From positions 14,516,501 through 14,580,500 of the forward strand of contig OY720097.1 in assembly GCA_963082875.1 (NCBI GenBank): a stretch of DNA of 64,000 nt, read 5' to 3'. The stretch comes from Corella eumyota (taxonomy: Eukaryota; Chordata; Ascidiacea; Phlebobranchia; Corellidae). Shown here in pieces: positions 1 through 16,900 of this stretch. The notes below the pieces were generated by a model. The model was not told the DNA's origin, did no database searches, and was given only the letters and a program-made list of their open reading frames with translations. Each line of letters begins with the position of its first letter. Position 1 is the stretch's first letter. A program made the position numbers and the translations under genes.

Positions 1-125
1 GTTCAATTATTAGGCAATTGTAATCTATAACATCCCAACTGCCAACAGCAATTCAAGACTGGGTCGGACTATCTGATTACGTCGTGCAGTTGACCTTTTG
101 ACATCAAGGATAAAGATATAAAAAA
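1..125 (+). mobile_element. 3' part of a tRNA-derived SINE, cut by the window edge
   Basis: The first 125 bases match, with scattered differences, the 3' half of the complete SINE at 51231-51506. Shared blocks are an AATTRTAATCTA-type stretch, AACTGCCAA, GTCGTGC followed by a GACCTTT/CAACCTTT-type stretch, and the end TCRAGGATAAAGATATA, after which an A-rich tail begins. The tRNA-like head, if present, lies left of the window. The copy is non-coding and sits just upstream of the IQANK1-like exon at 244. Age cannot be estimated from two copies, but the divergence suggests it is not a very recent insertion. Confidence 0.75.
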
Positions 126-243
126 AGGCATAGTATCGAATTCCAAAAATTAAAGTTTCTATTTTTGTTTACTAAACCCTGAGTTTACTAAAAAGTAAAA
201 TTCTAATAAATTTATTATTTTTAAATAGGCTATATTATCTTAG

Positions 244-3026
<2,783 letters not shown>

Positions 3027-3844
3027 TATTGTTGGTTCGTAAGCTAACATTTCATTTTAGGACAGAAATTAGTTTTTGTGCCTAAAATTTGGTATTTTTA
3101 GGCTAGATTTGAAAATTTATGTTAAGAATACTAGATTGGTTAAAGTTTTTTTAAACTTTTTATTTTTATATATATTTTTAATATCACCTATACTGTACCT
3201 ATAAAAATAGATTTTATGCTAGTTAATATCTTAAACTCACTGCAAGCTTTAAAGCTTTTATATATTTTAATACTGTGTAGAGTTGTAATTTCGGCTGTAG
3301 ATGGCCATAGAGAGCTCTAAAAGCATACAAAAATAAATCTCGTCAAAATTGCAACTTTTAAAGTTAAACACTAAAAAATGACAACCTCCTAACAGAGAAT
3401 ACAAAGAATAGTTACAAATCTATATTCTTAACATGTAAAAAAAGATCTTATTGTATTAAGTTGAATAATATTTTTTCAAGTAGAATGATGTTTAAATAAA
3501 TGTTTATGTAATTAGTATAGGCTTAGCACATCTTGTTATCCATACACTTAGTTACCCACATATTTCACTGGCCCGTGCAAGTTGTTTCTAGGCTGTAAAA
3601 GTTTTGATTTGGTTTAATGAGCTTCAACGCAGTCGTGACAAAACATTCTTTCATGTTTTCGCTTGTATTTAGAAAGTTCGCAATTCAGATAGCTTACAAC
3701 TCATATTTAAACAAATGCTACAATTTTAACACGGGGCAAGCACGGAAATTAGAGAATATGGGTATAAAAAATAAAATAAAGGGGCAATACTCGGTTGGTT
3801 AATTCTTTACAAGTTGGTAAAAGTTTTAATCGTTTTTTATGACG
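3027..3844. other. intergenic region between two convergent genes
   Basis: This A+T-rich stretch separates the 3' ends of the IQANK1-like gene (plus) and RTK1 (minus). AATAAA at 3495-3500 could serve the plus-strand gene, about 470 bp past its stop. Short open frames here show no recognisable protein. A TGACGTCA palindrome spans 3840-3847, overlapping the RTK1 stop codon. Confidence 0.6.
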
Positions 3845-6800
3845 TCATAGTCTTGTGTTGCCGTTGACCTCCACAAATTCGAGGGAACCTTCATCTTTTG
3901 CTCGTTTTGCAGCAACTTCGAGCAGTTTTCCTAATTGAGAAAAGGAAGGCCGAGACCAGTCTTTCCATTTCCAGCATTTCGACATAATGGAATACCTGTA
4001 AGTGAAAGAGAATAACTATTTGTTAAAAACGTGGGAAATTTAACCCCTCATTTGCGCTGTATCTAGCCTAATGGAATTACGGTATATCGTGATACCGGTA
4101 TCAACTTTTGTTAGATGTAAATCCTTTAACGGTTGAAATTGTTTATATTATAAAGTTTGGACAAGTTTTGTGTTTTAAATTAAAACATCTAATGAACCAA
4201 TATAGTAACCGATTGTATGGGACATAGGTGGTTAGAGCGATTTACAATACAATCCTATTTATTGCGTTTATACAAAACAATCTGGCGAGTGGCGATATAA
4301 TAATATTTTGTCGCCGGTTTGAAATAATCGATTTACCTTCCTATTTGTTATTTTAAACACTTGGCATTTCTGCCAAAACGTATACTTGTTTTTAAATGGC
4401 ACTTTGTTTGTTTTGTTTTGAAGGTTTTTGTTATAAGGAAATATATTCATATTTTCGAGCAACGTGTGCCATTTTTAACCAACAGCCTTTTAACAAAATG
4501 TTTTACCTATATATATATATATATATGGCCTAAAAAGCTAAAAGTTTATACTTAAACAACTCACAATTGAACTGAGCACGTGCTCGGTCGTTCCATTCGA
4601 TACCCTCCTTTCAATTTATCCAACAAATCTTCAGCTGATACTCCCGGATGTGGCATGCAACCCAACGTCACCATCTCGTACATTAAATTCCCGAACGACC
4701 ACCTATGACGTCATAATAAAAATCATATTATTAAGATGATAACAAACATGTCTCTTATGCTAAAATATAACAAAAAAATTAACTTACACGTCACTCTTGC
4801 TGGTTATCGGAACTTTTCCTCCCATCATTCTTTCGGGACTTATCCATTTAAACGGAACTAGGCGTTCTACTCTGTTCTTGATTATACCATATCTAAAATA
4901 AAATAGGCTTTGTAATATACCAAAAAAATATTTTTTATTTAAAGTATTACCTATACACATCATTAGCGAGCCCGAAGTCGGAGATTTTACAAACAAGATT
5001 TTCGCCCACCAAAATGTTTCTGGCTGCCAAGTCACCGTGAATTATTCGAGTTTTTGTTAAATATTCCATTCCAAGCGCCACCTGTCGAGCCATTTGACAC
5101 AACGACTTTTCGGTCACGTGATAAGCCGGGTCGTTCAAGGATTTAGATGGCTAAAATAATTAATAAAAAAGTTAAATAGCTATATAAAAAAATTAACCTT
5201 TAAAAAATCTCTAAATTCGTTATTGGCCAATTCTTACCTCACGTGAGTCTAATAAGAAATGTCTAAGGTCGCCATATTTTAAATATTCTGTGACCAGCAA
5301 TACAGGCTTCTCTTTCGTGCAGCAGCCAACTACCCCCAACACATTTGGATGGGAACCAATGTTTAACATGAAGCTGATTTCGCTCATAAAATCTAACAAC
5401 TGCTGGCCGTCGTCGGGGCCATCTAAAACATAACATTTTTTATTTGTGGTTGATATTGTATAAATTTATTAATTAATTAAATAAAAAAGGGTTTTGGTTT
5501 TTAAAAAGTAAACCTTTTGGTTGTTTAACTGCTACAGTTTCTTTAACATCAAGCGTAGGGTTTGTGTTTGGTGTATAAACCCCTTTGTGAACTATCCCAG
5601 AATTTCCTCTTCCTATAACTCCAGTTAGGTCAATGTGGTTTCTATCCAATTCCCATTTATCGCCAAACGTGGAAGCAGTTTTTATCTGAAAACGAAACAT
5701 TTTCTATAAGTAAATATTTTTTTGAAATAAAAATCATATTAATTTATTTAATGCATTTATTTTAAAGCTGATACATTTAGAGCCATAAAGACGTTTTCAT
5801 GTTTTTGTTATATGCTGTCAAAATATTTTAAACTTTGTTTTATGTAGTTGTGCAAACCTGTTTATGATAATCTTCAAGAAAGTTTTGAATTACGAGGTCT
5901 TTATTAGCTAAAAACTGAGTCCATGTGAGTTCATTTTGACGAATTCTGTAAATTCTGTATTTCCAAGCTCCAATTACAAGAACCAAAATAAGAATAACGA
6001 ACAATGGAACAGCTATTGCTATTCCAAGGACAAGGCTTGAATTGCAGTCAAATCTATTGTAAAAAAATAAAGCAGGCTAAACCAATTTTAAAGTAATACA
6101 AACAAGTTATATAGCATTGGGTGATTTGTGAAATTACATTTTTCTAACCAGACCGTTCAAAGCTATTTATATAAATCTTGGAAACCAGTTTTTATTATTT
6201 ATTTACTTTTTACTTGAAAACACTCATTAGTAGTAGTGTTGAATTACATTTTTTAAGTCAGATCTAATATAATTATTGACCCACGATTTCACGTGTCAAA
6301 GTCGTTATAAATAAAAGCTTAGTCACTGCTAACCGGCGGTTTACGTAAAACGCCTACTCTAACGGTGGTGTTTTGTATTTATCAATATGTAAATGAAGCA
6401 AATCAACCTTACATAAATAATTTTCAAAACGAAAAGAAACTTTTGTAAATGCAAATAAGGTACATAACAAAACGTTTTAGTAGATTTTACCCGTTTCCAT
6501 AATAGCCATCTAAACAGCGGCAGGAAAAACCGACTGATGGTGCCTTGTTGTCTATACATTGTGCGTTTTGGTGACATAAGTTCGGATCAGCACAAGAATT
6601 AATTTCTTGACATCCAGTTCCAAGGACAGCTAGGTAAAATGTCAAATTTGTTTTCCTTGTTTTAAATAGTATTTAGTTTATCTCTAAGGCATACAATAAT
6701 AATGTTATAGTTTACTTTTGTTTTGGATAAAATACAGCTTAACAAATAAATACCCGATAAATTGGTATACCCGTTTCCTTGGTACCCAGATGTACACGTA

Positions 6801-9080
6801 CAAGTAACGTTTAAACTCACACCTATTGTTGTTGGTAGACTTTGCCTCGTGCAATTTGCGTTCAAATCGCACAGATGGAACATGGGATCACAGGAATCAA
6901 TTTCTATACAACAAAATAGAACACAAGTCTGTTAGAAAGAGTTTGCAAAGGAAAACTAGATTACAATTTATATTCTTGCACCATGTTTACCTGGTGTTAT
7001 AATTTCGTTCCGAATACAATTAGTAGTTGGACAGTTTGTGTTGTTATAACGCGCTCTTATTGTGACTTGGTAACTTACTTCTGGAATTAATTCGCCAACT
7101 GCCACTCTATACCCGTAACGTATGACGTCACATTGATTATTCGATACGTCGGTTAAGTTGAGTAAGTAGCGTTCCACAACCTATAAAAAATGAAATATAC
7201 CAAATAAATTACAATTCACAGCTAGTGTAGCACAATATTTTTATAGACTAAATGCAAAATTTAAACATTTTTTCCCAGTTTACCATGACAGCTAAAATGC
7301 ATGAATTTTAAACTAAAATGCAAGAAATATAAAAATGGCTGACTAATAAATAAATTTTTAGTAAAAATGTTTTTTTACCCCCGTTGTAGGCACAGTAGTT
7401 GCGTCATTACTAGATATACCAAATTTCATTTCCAAGAGGCCTGATCGAGTTATGGGAGGTAGCCAGAGCACAGTTCCATTTACTGTGTCATTTTGTAAGT
7501 TGGGGTAACCAACCACAAAACTTATATTTCGAGCAGTAGTGTGTAGAATTCCGGCCTCTGTGAAAAAGTTTAAAAATATAAATAACTTTAAAATATTATA
7601 TATTAAAAAAATAATTTACTAAGTCTATTTATGTCTTTTAGATATATAAAAGTATTTACCACAGCATATCTGAGCGGCTTCTGTGTTAGTCTTGTTGTTG
7701 TTTGTTTCCACTAATTCTATACAACCACTTGGGTTTTCCACGTTGACATTGATAGGTGAAAAGGAGACGACATTTCTACATAAAACTACGTCTATTAGAA
7801 TCAGTTGTTAGTATATTAAATTAAATTTTATTGTACCTGTAGTAGGCGTGCATTTCCAATCTGTATTCCTGGTGGAAAGCAATTTGATACTTCAAGGTAC
7901 CAGAATTCTAAAAAATATTATTTTTTTTGAAATATATAGTAGTGAGAATTGTTTAAAAATAAAAACCATCTTACTGCTGGAACCGAGATAAAGTTAAGCG
8001 CAATCATGGAACGAAGTCCTCTGCATCCCAAGTCAGGGGTGACGTCACAATTATCAGTATCGCATATGCATGTTGTTGCACCAGTGGTTGTTGTCGTCGG
8101 GTTGCAATTGGGTAATAGCTTGCAGGACGATAAACTTGTAGTTGTGACATAAAAATCGTTTCTAATAAATAAAGATATTGTGTTAATCATAGATAACACT
8201 GACTATTGTACTCACCCTTTAAAATATACCGGTTATGTTTTATTTAAGTTACTAACTCGGGATTGCATGTGTCTGTTGGTAAAATAACATTTTCGCCGAA
8301 AGCGCTTTGCGATTCACGTAGTCGAACTAAAACGCCGTCTAGTTCAAAATCTTAAACATAATGGTTTTATAATTAATAAAAGCATCAAAAAAATGGCATT
8401 AAATTAACCAAAGTAGTTAAAAGTCAAGTATTTTTACGACAAGTTATATACTTATTTGAGTTTTTATGTTTTTTATACCGTCATCTTTTTTTATGGACCA
8501 GGTAACCGTTACAAATAAATTTACTCCCCCGGAAAATAGCTCAGTGGAGTAAGTTGTCGTTACGTTTACAATTGAATCTTGGATAAAACTTGCATTTGCT
8601 AGAAAAACAGATTTTCTATTTTCATAAATTTCATCAACAAAAAAATAACTTGTGCACTACAAAGTAAAACATCAATCAGTTTTATGGTTAACCTGCCAAA
8701 GTTCTTATTAGAACCGTTTTGTTATCTCTTGTCAAAACATAATCCCTTTAAGGTGTTTTTAAACTTTCGATATTGCTATACAAACATTAACAATTACACA
8801 ACAAAGAGATATTTTACAAAAAGGAGGTCTTTTTAACTTAGCACACTTTCTAAACAAACACCCACACTCTGGGGATATGTATACATTTAAATTTGATTCA
8901 AAATATAATTAAAGTAGTAGTTTACTATAATTTTTGTATAAAAACATTATTTAAAATCTAAAAGCTCGTTAAATAGAACAACTTACCATTTCGACATGAT
9001 CTTTGACTTGAAGATAATGGAATTTGCATCAGCGAATATAAAAATATTAAAAATCCAGTAAAATACTCGAACAGTTTCAT
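3845..9080 (-). CDS. receptor tyrosine kinase paralog 1 (RTK1)
   Basis: Seventeen exons join in frame to 828 residues: 9080-8987, 8598-8479, 8350-8257, 8161-7975, 7907-7837, 7775-7660, 7557-7379, 7180-6991, 6903-6754, 6629-6491, 6053-5858, 5685-5514, 5422-5238, 5150-4951, 4892-4788, 4702-4565, 3995-3845. Order: signal peptide ([17 protein letters not shown]), one cysteine-containing module (about 32-227), fibronectin-III-like region (228-350), two EGF-like repeats (351-446), membrane helix ([20 protein letters not shown]), tyrosine kinase (about 530-805) and a short tail without tyrosine. Kinase motifs: [17 protein letters not shown], the alpha-C glutamate in [36 protein letters not shown]. 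The P-loop lacks the usual aromatic residue (S-G instead of Y/F-G), and the catalytic loop has G for R; lysine, glutamate and both aspartates are kept, so activity is plausible. It should be a single-pass surface receptor with unknown ligand. I could not place it in a named vertebrate RTK family. Confidence 0.88.
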
Positions 9081-9103
9081 TTTTAAACTAAGAGAGTAAG
9101 TCC
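9081..9103 (-). promoter_or_regulatory. candidate spliced-leader trans-splice acceptor of RTK1
   Basis: On the minus strand the RTK1 start codon is preceded within 10 bases by a pyrimidine-rich run ending in AG (ACTTACTCTCTTAG), a good 3' splice site with no obvious upstream exon. Ciona mRNAs are often trans-spliced to a short leader, so this may be an outron end. A normal 5' UTR intron would look the same. Confidence 0.35.
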
Positions 9104-10860
9104 TAACTTCGGATTCTTTAACATTTATGTACTATTAATGCTGGCTCTAACCTGTTTAAATATCAACACGTTTGATTTTTAAATTATGATAACTTCTTCT
9201 AACGCGGCTCAGTTGGAAATGAAGATTGTCGATAGTACTGGCGTATGATCAATTTAGGGACAATACACGTCCCTCCAAGCGTGATGAAATCACATGCCTC
9301 GCTGCTAATGGCTTTGGCTTTCCACCTTTCTTTTCTGGGGTCAGATGAAACATTATATTAACATAATTAAAGAAAGGGGCGGACATTTTTCGTAACGATT
9401 TTTACTATTTTGATTGGCAAAGGATATTTCGGCTTTTTTTAAATAAAAAAAACGTTACGATCAATATTTATCTTAATGTTTTTTTTTTTTATAATTTTTC
9501 TTGTATGTTTAACACAACATTTAAAAATATAAACTATTTAAGTATTGAGATTTCTTAGGGGTTTAAATTGCATTAACGTGTATGTTTTGTGTGACAGATA
9601 TCCTGCGTCTCTAATCACTCATTGGCGCCACTTAACGACAGTTGTTGCATTTATTTTTTAACTAAATTTTGGATTTTTTTTTGTCTTTATTTAGAAAAAA
9701 TTTTTGTCTTTATTTAGACCATAAGGTAATACTTTTTAAATATATTTACCACTAAATTACAAATTAAACTTTTTTTAATTGCGTGGAAAAAATCTGATGT
9801 TGATTTTTTAGGATGTGAAATCCTACACATATGATGTAAAGATTAAAAAATAAATACAAAAATGTAACAAAAAAATATTGAACGCGTAAAACCGTTTAAA
9901 TGGTTCGAAATCTTAGATTTTAAAACATGTTGTTATCGTCATTATATTTATTATATATTTTAATGTCTTATAAGCCGTTAATTTTGAGTCAGCATAACTT
10001 TTGTTTTAGTAAATTAAAAATTAAACAAAATTGTTTTGTTATTTATTATTAGATGGTGCTTTAGTCATAAAAACACAACACAATGAGCTTTGTTAATTCA
10101 ATTAAATTTCTATTTGTTTATTAAAATTTAATTTTAAAAATTTTAAATTTAATTTTAATTAAGTGTTGTTTATGCATATCTTTATTTATTATTAAAGATT
10201 AATTTTAATAATGCTCAAATGATTTCAATATATATTTTATTTATCATGTAAATCTAGTTTAAATATTGTTTACTAAGCAAAAATTGTTTTTTATTTTTCT
10301 GGGTGCAATTTTTCTTTGTTTTGGTCACATGATAGATTCAACTAAGTTTATTATAGAGCAGTAGTGTTGCAATGTTAATTTACACGGGGTACCACCTTCT
10401 TGTATACTTTGAAGTTATTTTTTCATAATAAAATTTGTAAAAATGGACTATTATTAGGTGACCTTTATAAAAGTTAGTCTATAAAATATCAAAAATTTTT
10501 AAAATAAACAATTTATTAGGTATAATAAACCCAAGTAAATATTGTAGATTAATAAAATGAACTTATGCTGATTTTGTTACGCCGTGTAATAAACTTACTG
10601 AACCGGAAAATTTATTGTATATAAATATTTTTGTTTTTGTATTTTATGTAAAACGTAAAGTGTGTTACAGATGTGATTTTGTTTAGTATTTCACCTGTGC
10701 CTAAAATGTGTAATGTTTACACGTGTCAAATTCAGTAGGGATTCACTTTATGCAACAAAAATACGCAGATAGAATGTATTTTTATTTTAAACTTAGCTAA
10801 ACCATCTTGTTACGTAACCAGATATTACCATATTACCAGTATAATAATAACTGTTAATAT
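9104..10860. other. intergenic region between divergent RTK1 and the saposin gene
   Basis: About 1.8 kb of mostly A+T-rich sequence between two genes transcribed away from each other, so it must hold both promoters. The part nearest RTK1 (about 9190-9330) is less A+T-rich. No conserved coding exon, RNA gene or clear repeat was seen. Confidence 0.5.
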
Positions 10861-10888
10861 TTTAGCTTTTTTTTTAAAGAGTATATAG
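10861..10888 (+). promoter_or_regulatory. candidate trans-splice acceptor of the saposin gene
   Basis: A run of T residues (10864-10875) is followed by AG at 10878-10879 and again at 10887-10888, just 13-22 bases before the ATG at 10902. Such a polypyrimidine-AG just ahead of the start fits spliced-leader addition as known in Ciona. A cis-spliced 5' UTR would look alike. Confidence 0.35.
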
Positions 10889-10901
10889 TTACAAAGATAT
10901 T

Positions 10902-13900
10902 ATGAAGTTTTTTGGGGCCATTCTACTACTTGCACTTGCAACTTACCAAGGTTGGTTGAAATTGTTTTGTTTTACAATATTTAACTTAAAAACTATCTTC
11001 GACAATTTGATGTTTGTGGTATAATAAAGTTGCAGCTAAATAATTTAAAGCACTAAAGAGTGAACCTAATAAAACTCTTGATTGACTCAGATTAAAGGTT
11101 TCTTTTTTTATATTACAAAATAAGCCATATAAATTTAATAAACTGGTTATGTCATTAAAATGTTGGTAATTAAATTTACCAAGTGATTGTATATTGGGTC
11201 ATAAATGATCATCAGTGTTAACCTTACTAGAAGCATAATGTCCTGTGCAAGCAGATGCAGACAAATTCCCAACCATCAATTTTTTTTTTTTTTAAGTATA
11301 TTGAAAATAGTTTTAATTTTAATTTAGTTGAAGGAGGAGTATTAGTTGGTGTTGACAAATGTACATGGGGTCCAAGTTATTGGTGCAAAGATATCAGTGC
11401 TGCCAAAACATGCAATACCATTCAACACTGTAAACAGCAAGTCTGGACCAAACCTATACAAGTATTTTTTTGTTTAAACTCAAATCTTTCAAACAAAAAT
11501 TATCTAATAATAATACTAGTATCATTATACTTGATTAACTGTGTTTTCTCAGTTTTCTATTTGCTTTTAAGTATTAACTTTCTCTCTTAATACAGATTTT
11601 ATAGAGTTAATATAAATCTTCTTTTAGAATGATGAAGTATGTGAGATTTGCAAAGAGGGTATGGAAATGGTCGATAATTACTTGAAAAAACAAGGAACTA
11701 AACCAGAAATCAAAGCTGCTTTGTCGAAAATTTGTACCGAAATCCCTGTTTCTACATTATCATCTGAAGTAATATTTTATTGTATAAAATGAAACTTAAA
11801 ATAACATACCAACAATGTGCAAATTTTTTAAAACCATTGTATTAACTTGAGATAACTCGGTGACAACGGAAATGGTTTTGTGATATGCCAATGGTTATTT
11901 ATTTTTGTCATTGTATGCATATCTACAAAATTTGATCTTTTCATGGTAATCAACTAGTAAAAACCCCATATGTTTTATTATAAGTTTTTTCCTAATGTTT
12001 TGTGTTTTTTTGTTTAGTGTACGAAACTTGTTGATGCTGATTTTGATCTAATTTATGATGAACTGTTAATGATGGTGAGTACACCAATATTTTATTATGG
12101 TTTACTAAAAAAATAATTATGCAAATGAAAAGTATATGCTGTAATTAATTATATTCACAATCAAGACATAGGGATAAATCCTTTTTTAACAAATTTTATC
12201 AAAAAAAATTATAACGAAAATCTTTGCTCTGGATAAGCCTACAAACTACTCATCATGCATTATACTAAAATTTATTGTGTTATTTCAATTTTAATATACC
12301 TAAGATTTATTTTTAGCTTGCTGATAGTGATGTCGTTTGCTCAGCGATGGGATTATGTACTTCTGAGGATACCAGAAACGATCTTATTGACATTATGGCA
12401 AAACAACTTCCAGGAATGGTCAAGGTACAATTTATTTCAAAACTAAAATGCAGTTTTTATGTATATATACAATGTTTGGTGTATATTTACACTTTTTTGG
12501 TAATTTATGTAAGTTGTGTATATATATTTATTTATTGAATGTTAAAAACCTCATTTTTAGGAGGCATATGAAAAAAACATGTTGCCTGTAGCTTCTGTAC
12601 AACTTATAGATGATGTTTCTAAGCCATCAAAAGCGGTTAGTTTTTTAAGTAGCTTGTAGGTAATGGTAGTGATATATGACATTAAAAATTCTTTTTTCTG
12701 AAATTACTTGGTCTTTTTCTCAACATTTTTTTAGGTTGGCAGTAGTTATTGTGCACATTGCCACGCCTTCATGGGAGATGTTCAAAGCGTGATTATGAAT
12801 AACCAATCAATTGTGGTAATTATAAAACTTTTAGTTATCAATAAAATCATCTTTTCTGGTTACCATTTAACAAATAAAACTAAAGAGCGCTTGTTTAAAA
12901 ATATAAAGAAGTAATGTTTGTGTAGGTAGGTTCCTTAATCGTAAATTTTAATATCTTGAAGCTAATATTGTTTTCTGTTTTTTATTGACATTCAACAGAA
13001 AGAATGGGAGAATTTAATCAAAATGGAGTGTAAAAGTTTGGGACCTGGACTCTCAGAAGTGGTTAGTTTCTATATGAAATTATATAAATATTTACTTATG
13101 TATAAAATAAGAGGTTGTTTCTAAAAAATTAAACCCATCAAAAAACGAAACTAAAAAGTTTCATATGACCATTTTGAATTTAATTTGTAATTTAAATACC
13201 AAAGTGCAAACTGTCTTTTACGTCATAGTTGTAATTTAATATCACATGAACAGACTTATTTACACAAAGCAGCCAGCCAGCCAGCTAGCTACTGGTTCCC
13301 TTTTTGGTGTGCTAATCTAATTAAACATCGGTAAAAAGTTTTGAAATAGGTACTTTTTAGATTTTTATGATATTGCAACACAAAAAAAGCAATGGGTTAT
13401 ATTGTAAAATATTTTAACGTGACTACTTTTAACTTTGAAAATGTGTACAGTTATGTTTATATTAAACCTTATATAAAAAAACACAACTAATTAGTCTAAC
13501 TTCAGAAAAAAAATACAAAAAACAAGGAAGTTTGCATGATTAATATCAAATCTCACTTGAACTTTCAGTTTTATTTAGGTTATTATATCCATGTAATTGA
13601 TCAATGTTACCTACAATAAATATATTATGCTTTTGGCGTATACAAACCACTATTATTTTTCTTTTAATTTGTAATTGTTAAATCTTAGTGCCAGACTAAA
13701 CTCCAGCAGGCTACTTACACCATGCTTCATAATCTCCAGACAGATGAAGTGAGTTAAACTGAAACTATCATGTTTTATCTTTATTTTTATCATTTTAGTG
13801 CGATGCTACTGTTGACAAACTATTACCAACTTTGTTAGATACACTGTCATCAACCGTAAGAGTTAAAATTAAATAATTGTAATACTTTTATTGCAATTAA

Positions 13901-16900
13901 ATGCCACTAATTGATTGACTGCTATTGCAAAACAAAATTTTTTTATGCAATTTATTAAGAATTGAATTTAAATTTAAATTTGTTTTTTTTCATTTAATTT
14001 GTTGATTTCCTTCTCTAATTTAATTTATTGAAGATTTTGCCATAATAATGTTATTTAAACAAACTTGTTCTGGGTTGTGATTGGCTTGTATGTGAAAATG
14101 GAAAGCATTTTTTTGTATCAATTGCAATAAATGAATAACGTTTTTTTGCTACTTATAAAACTTAAAAAAATTTTAATGTTGGCTCTGATTATTTTTGATT
14201 TGATTTTACAAATTTTTTTTTTAAGGTAATGCTAAGTTTAGTTTGGAGAAGGGCCTTAATTTTTGTAATGGTTACGTAATTGTTGTTGTTTAAATCCTTA
14301 CAGTTAGCTTTATTTTTTGGAAAAAAAACATGACTGCTTTTTGATGAATTGCCAACAATTGAAATGACTCATTTAAGTCACCTGATGTAATCTTATATGA
14401 CAAAATGCCGAATCTTAAATTTAATTTAATCTAAAAATGATTATTTTTAATTATACAATACTTTTGCAATAAAGCTCTGAAAAGTAATGTTATGTGAATT
14501 ATGCATATTAGCCTTGAACGAAAAAATTTTGAGTTTTGACTAATTTTTTTGAGCAATGTTTGTAATTTAACTTATTATTTTATAGCCTACATAAATTTTA
14601 TTTGTTTTTTAATACAATTTCCTTGTATTTTTGTTTAGAGTATTGATACAATTTGCACTACTATTATGATGTGCAATTCAGGAAGTAACATCATGGTAAG
14701 TATATTCATTTATTTATTGTATAAGCAACATGATACTTTAAATATTCTTTGTGTTCTTATGACTCAAAATTGTCCAGTTGTTTATTTTTTGTAAACTATT
14801 AATGCATCCGGAACTTTAAAAACTTTAAACTTACTGTAAATGGTATCATGTTATTATTATTATTTTTTCTTTAATTTTATGCTTCTGTCAAGATTTTTGC
14901 CAAGACATTTTTGAAATTTGTATATAAATAATCTTTTTGGATTTTGTTAAACTGACAAGTGACCAATATTTGATGTTTATTAAAGGTTCAAGATGGAAAT
15001 AATATGTGTACGGATTGCAAAAACTTTTTCGCGGATTGGCAGGACATAATCAAAAATAATAAATCGATTATAGTAAGTTTTTAATTTTTCAAACTAAGTA
15101 ATATTGATGGATGGTTAAAATTGTTTTTGTTTGGTGTATAAAATAAATTGACAAGATTAAAAATTGGAAGTTTGTTAAAAACCCGATTTTAAATTAATAA
15201 AAAGTATATATTTTTTTTACTTTTAAACATTATCACATAGGATGCATTAAACAAGTTAGTTTTATCTGAATGCAAACAACTAGAGGGTCTGGAGAGCATG
15301 GTATATAACACATAAAAACAAAACTCAATTGTGTTTTGCAGCCTATAATTCCTGTTCGATTTTTGATCGAAATTAATTTCGTTACGATTTTGGTTGAAAT
15401 TTAACCATTTGCTTATTTGAAATGTAATTGGTTTTACAGAGACCTAAATTTTGACTAATTATCATTTATTAATTTTTTGATGATTACCTAATTTAGCATG
15501 ACATCGTTAAAAAGATGGCTGCCCTTTACTGTCTTCAGAAACCTTCTGATTTGCAAAAGGAGGTAACTTAATTTGTAATTAAATTAAAATTGATTAACAA
15601 AAGATTAAAAAATATTTATTAAAGTTTATGTGAATATAAGTTTAAAAACATCTAGTTTTTGTCAATTAAGTTAAACTTATTTTTATTAATTGTTGATGGA
15701 ATTTTTCACAAAGTTTTTTTGCAATTCTGCAACAGCAGCAAATTGATTGTTTAATTCACATGATTTTATTTAAACAGTGTGTTCATTATGTGTCAATAGT
15801 GATTGAAAATTGCCTAAATCGGATCGCACATGAGGTGGGTAAATCAAATAATCTTATTTAAACATTAGGTGCGAATTGCGATAAGCATTTCAATGTAAAC
15901 TGTCCTTCAAAATTTAAATGCATATTTGCTAATACATTTATAAAGAATGTATATACATTATACTTTGGAATCAATTGCAATAAATTATAATAATTGGCGC
16001 AAAGTATATTTACCAAGTACTTTTAAATATTGATTGCAAACAACAATTGTTAGTTTAAAAAGACTGGTTTGTCGTTAAATGCAATTTTTTTACTGATTAG
16101 TAAGCATAATTATTTTTGCACGTCGTGCAAATATTAATTTAACAAATACTGGGTTTTAAAACTAATGTGTTGTAACATCTATTTTGTAATTCTGATTTTG
16201 ATATATCAAATACTTTTTGACGAAAGAGTTAAAATTTAAATTCAATTACAAGGTTTTATGTAAATTAAGCAAAATTAATTTGAATATTTTCAAAAAAATT
16301 ACAAGTTTCAAATAAATTTTTGCAAAAGATTAAATTTAATCAACCACAAATTAGTTTTTGTAAATTTTAATGCTTCAAATGTGTTTAATAAAAATTAATT
16401 GATTTAAAAAAACACAATTTAAAATAATAATTAAACACACAACACAAACATCTACTTTATAAATCAGTGCGAGAACCTGGCTTCTAAATATCTACCTGAT
16501 TTTTGGCAACTTATTGCTGAAACAGTAAGTATCTGTCAACACGTAAATAAAAATAAATCTAATAGGGTGTTTCAATTCATGCAGACACTGGAAAGCTCAT
16601 ATAGTTTTCGTAATATTATTTTTGTTTAAATTTGATTATAATGTATTATAAATTATTTATTTCTTTTTAGTCACCTGAAGAAGTGTGCACGGAGATCTAT
16701 TTCTGTAATTCTGAGGTAGAAGCAACAAATGAAATTACAACTACACTTGAAGAGGTATTCACGGTTGCTAAAAACAGAATTTCTTTTACAAAAATAACTA
16801 AAATATATTTTTTTTAATGATACAATAAACAAATATTTTTTGTGTAAGATTTAATGTAGTGTACTATTGTTATGATGCTCTGTATTAATTTTCTCGCCTA

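Noticed and set aside
7949-8152. Plus-strand open frame within RTK1
   Set aside because: It is the antisense of the 8161-7975 exon, which is supported by RTK2 and RTK3 homologous exons.
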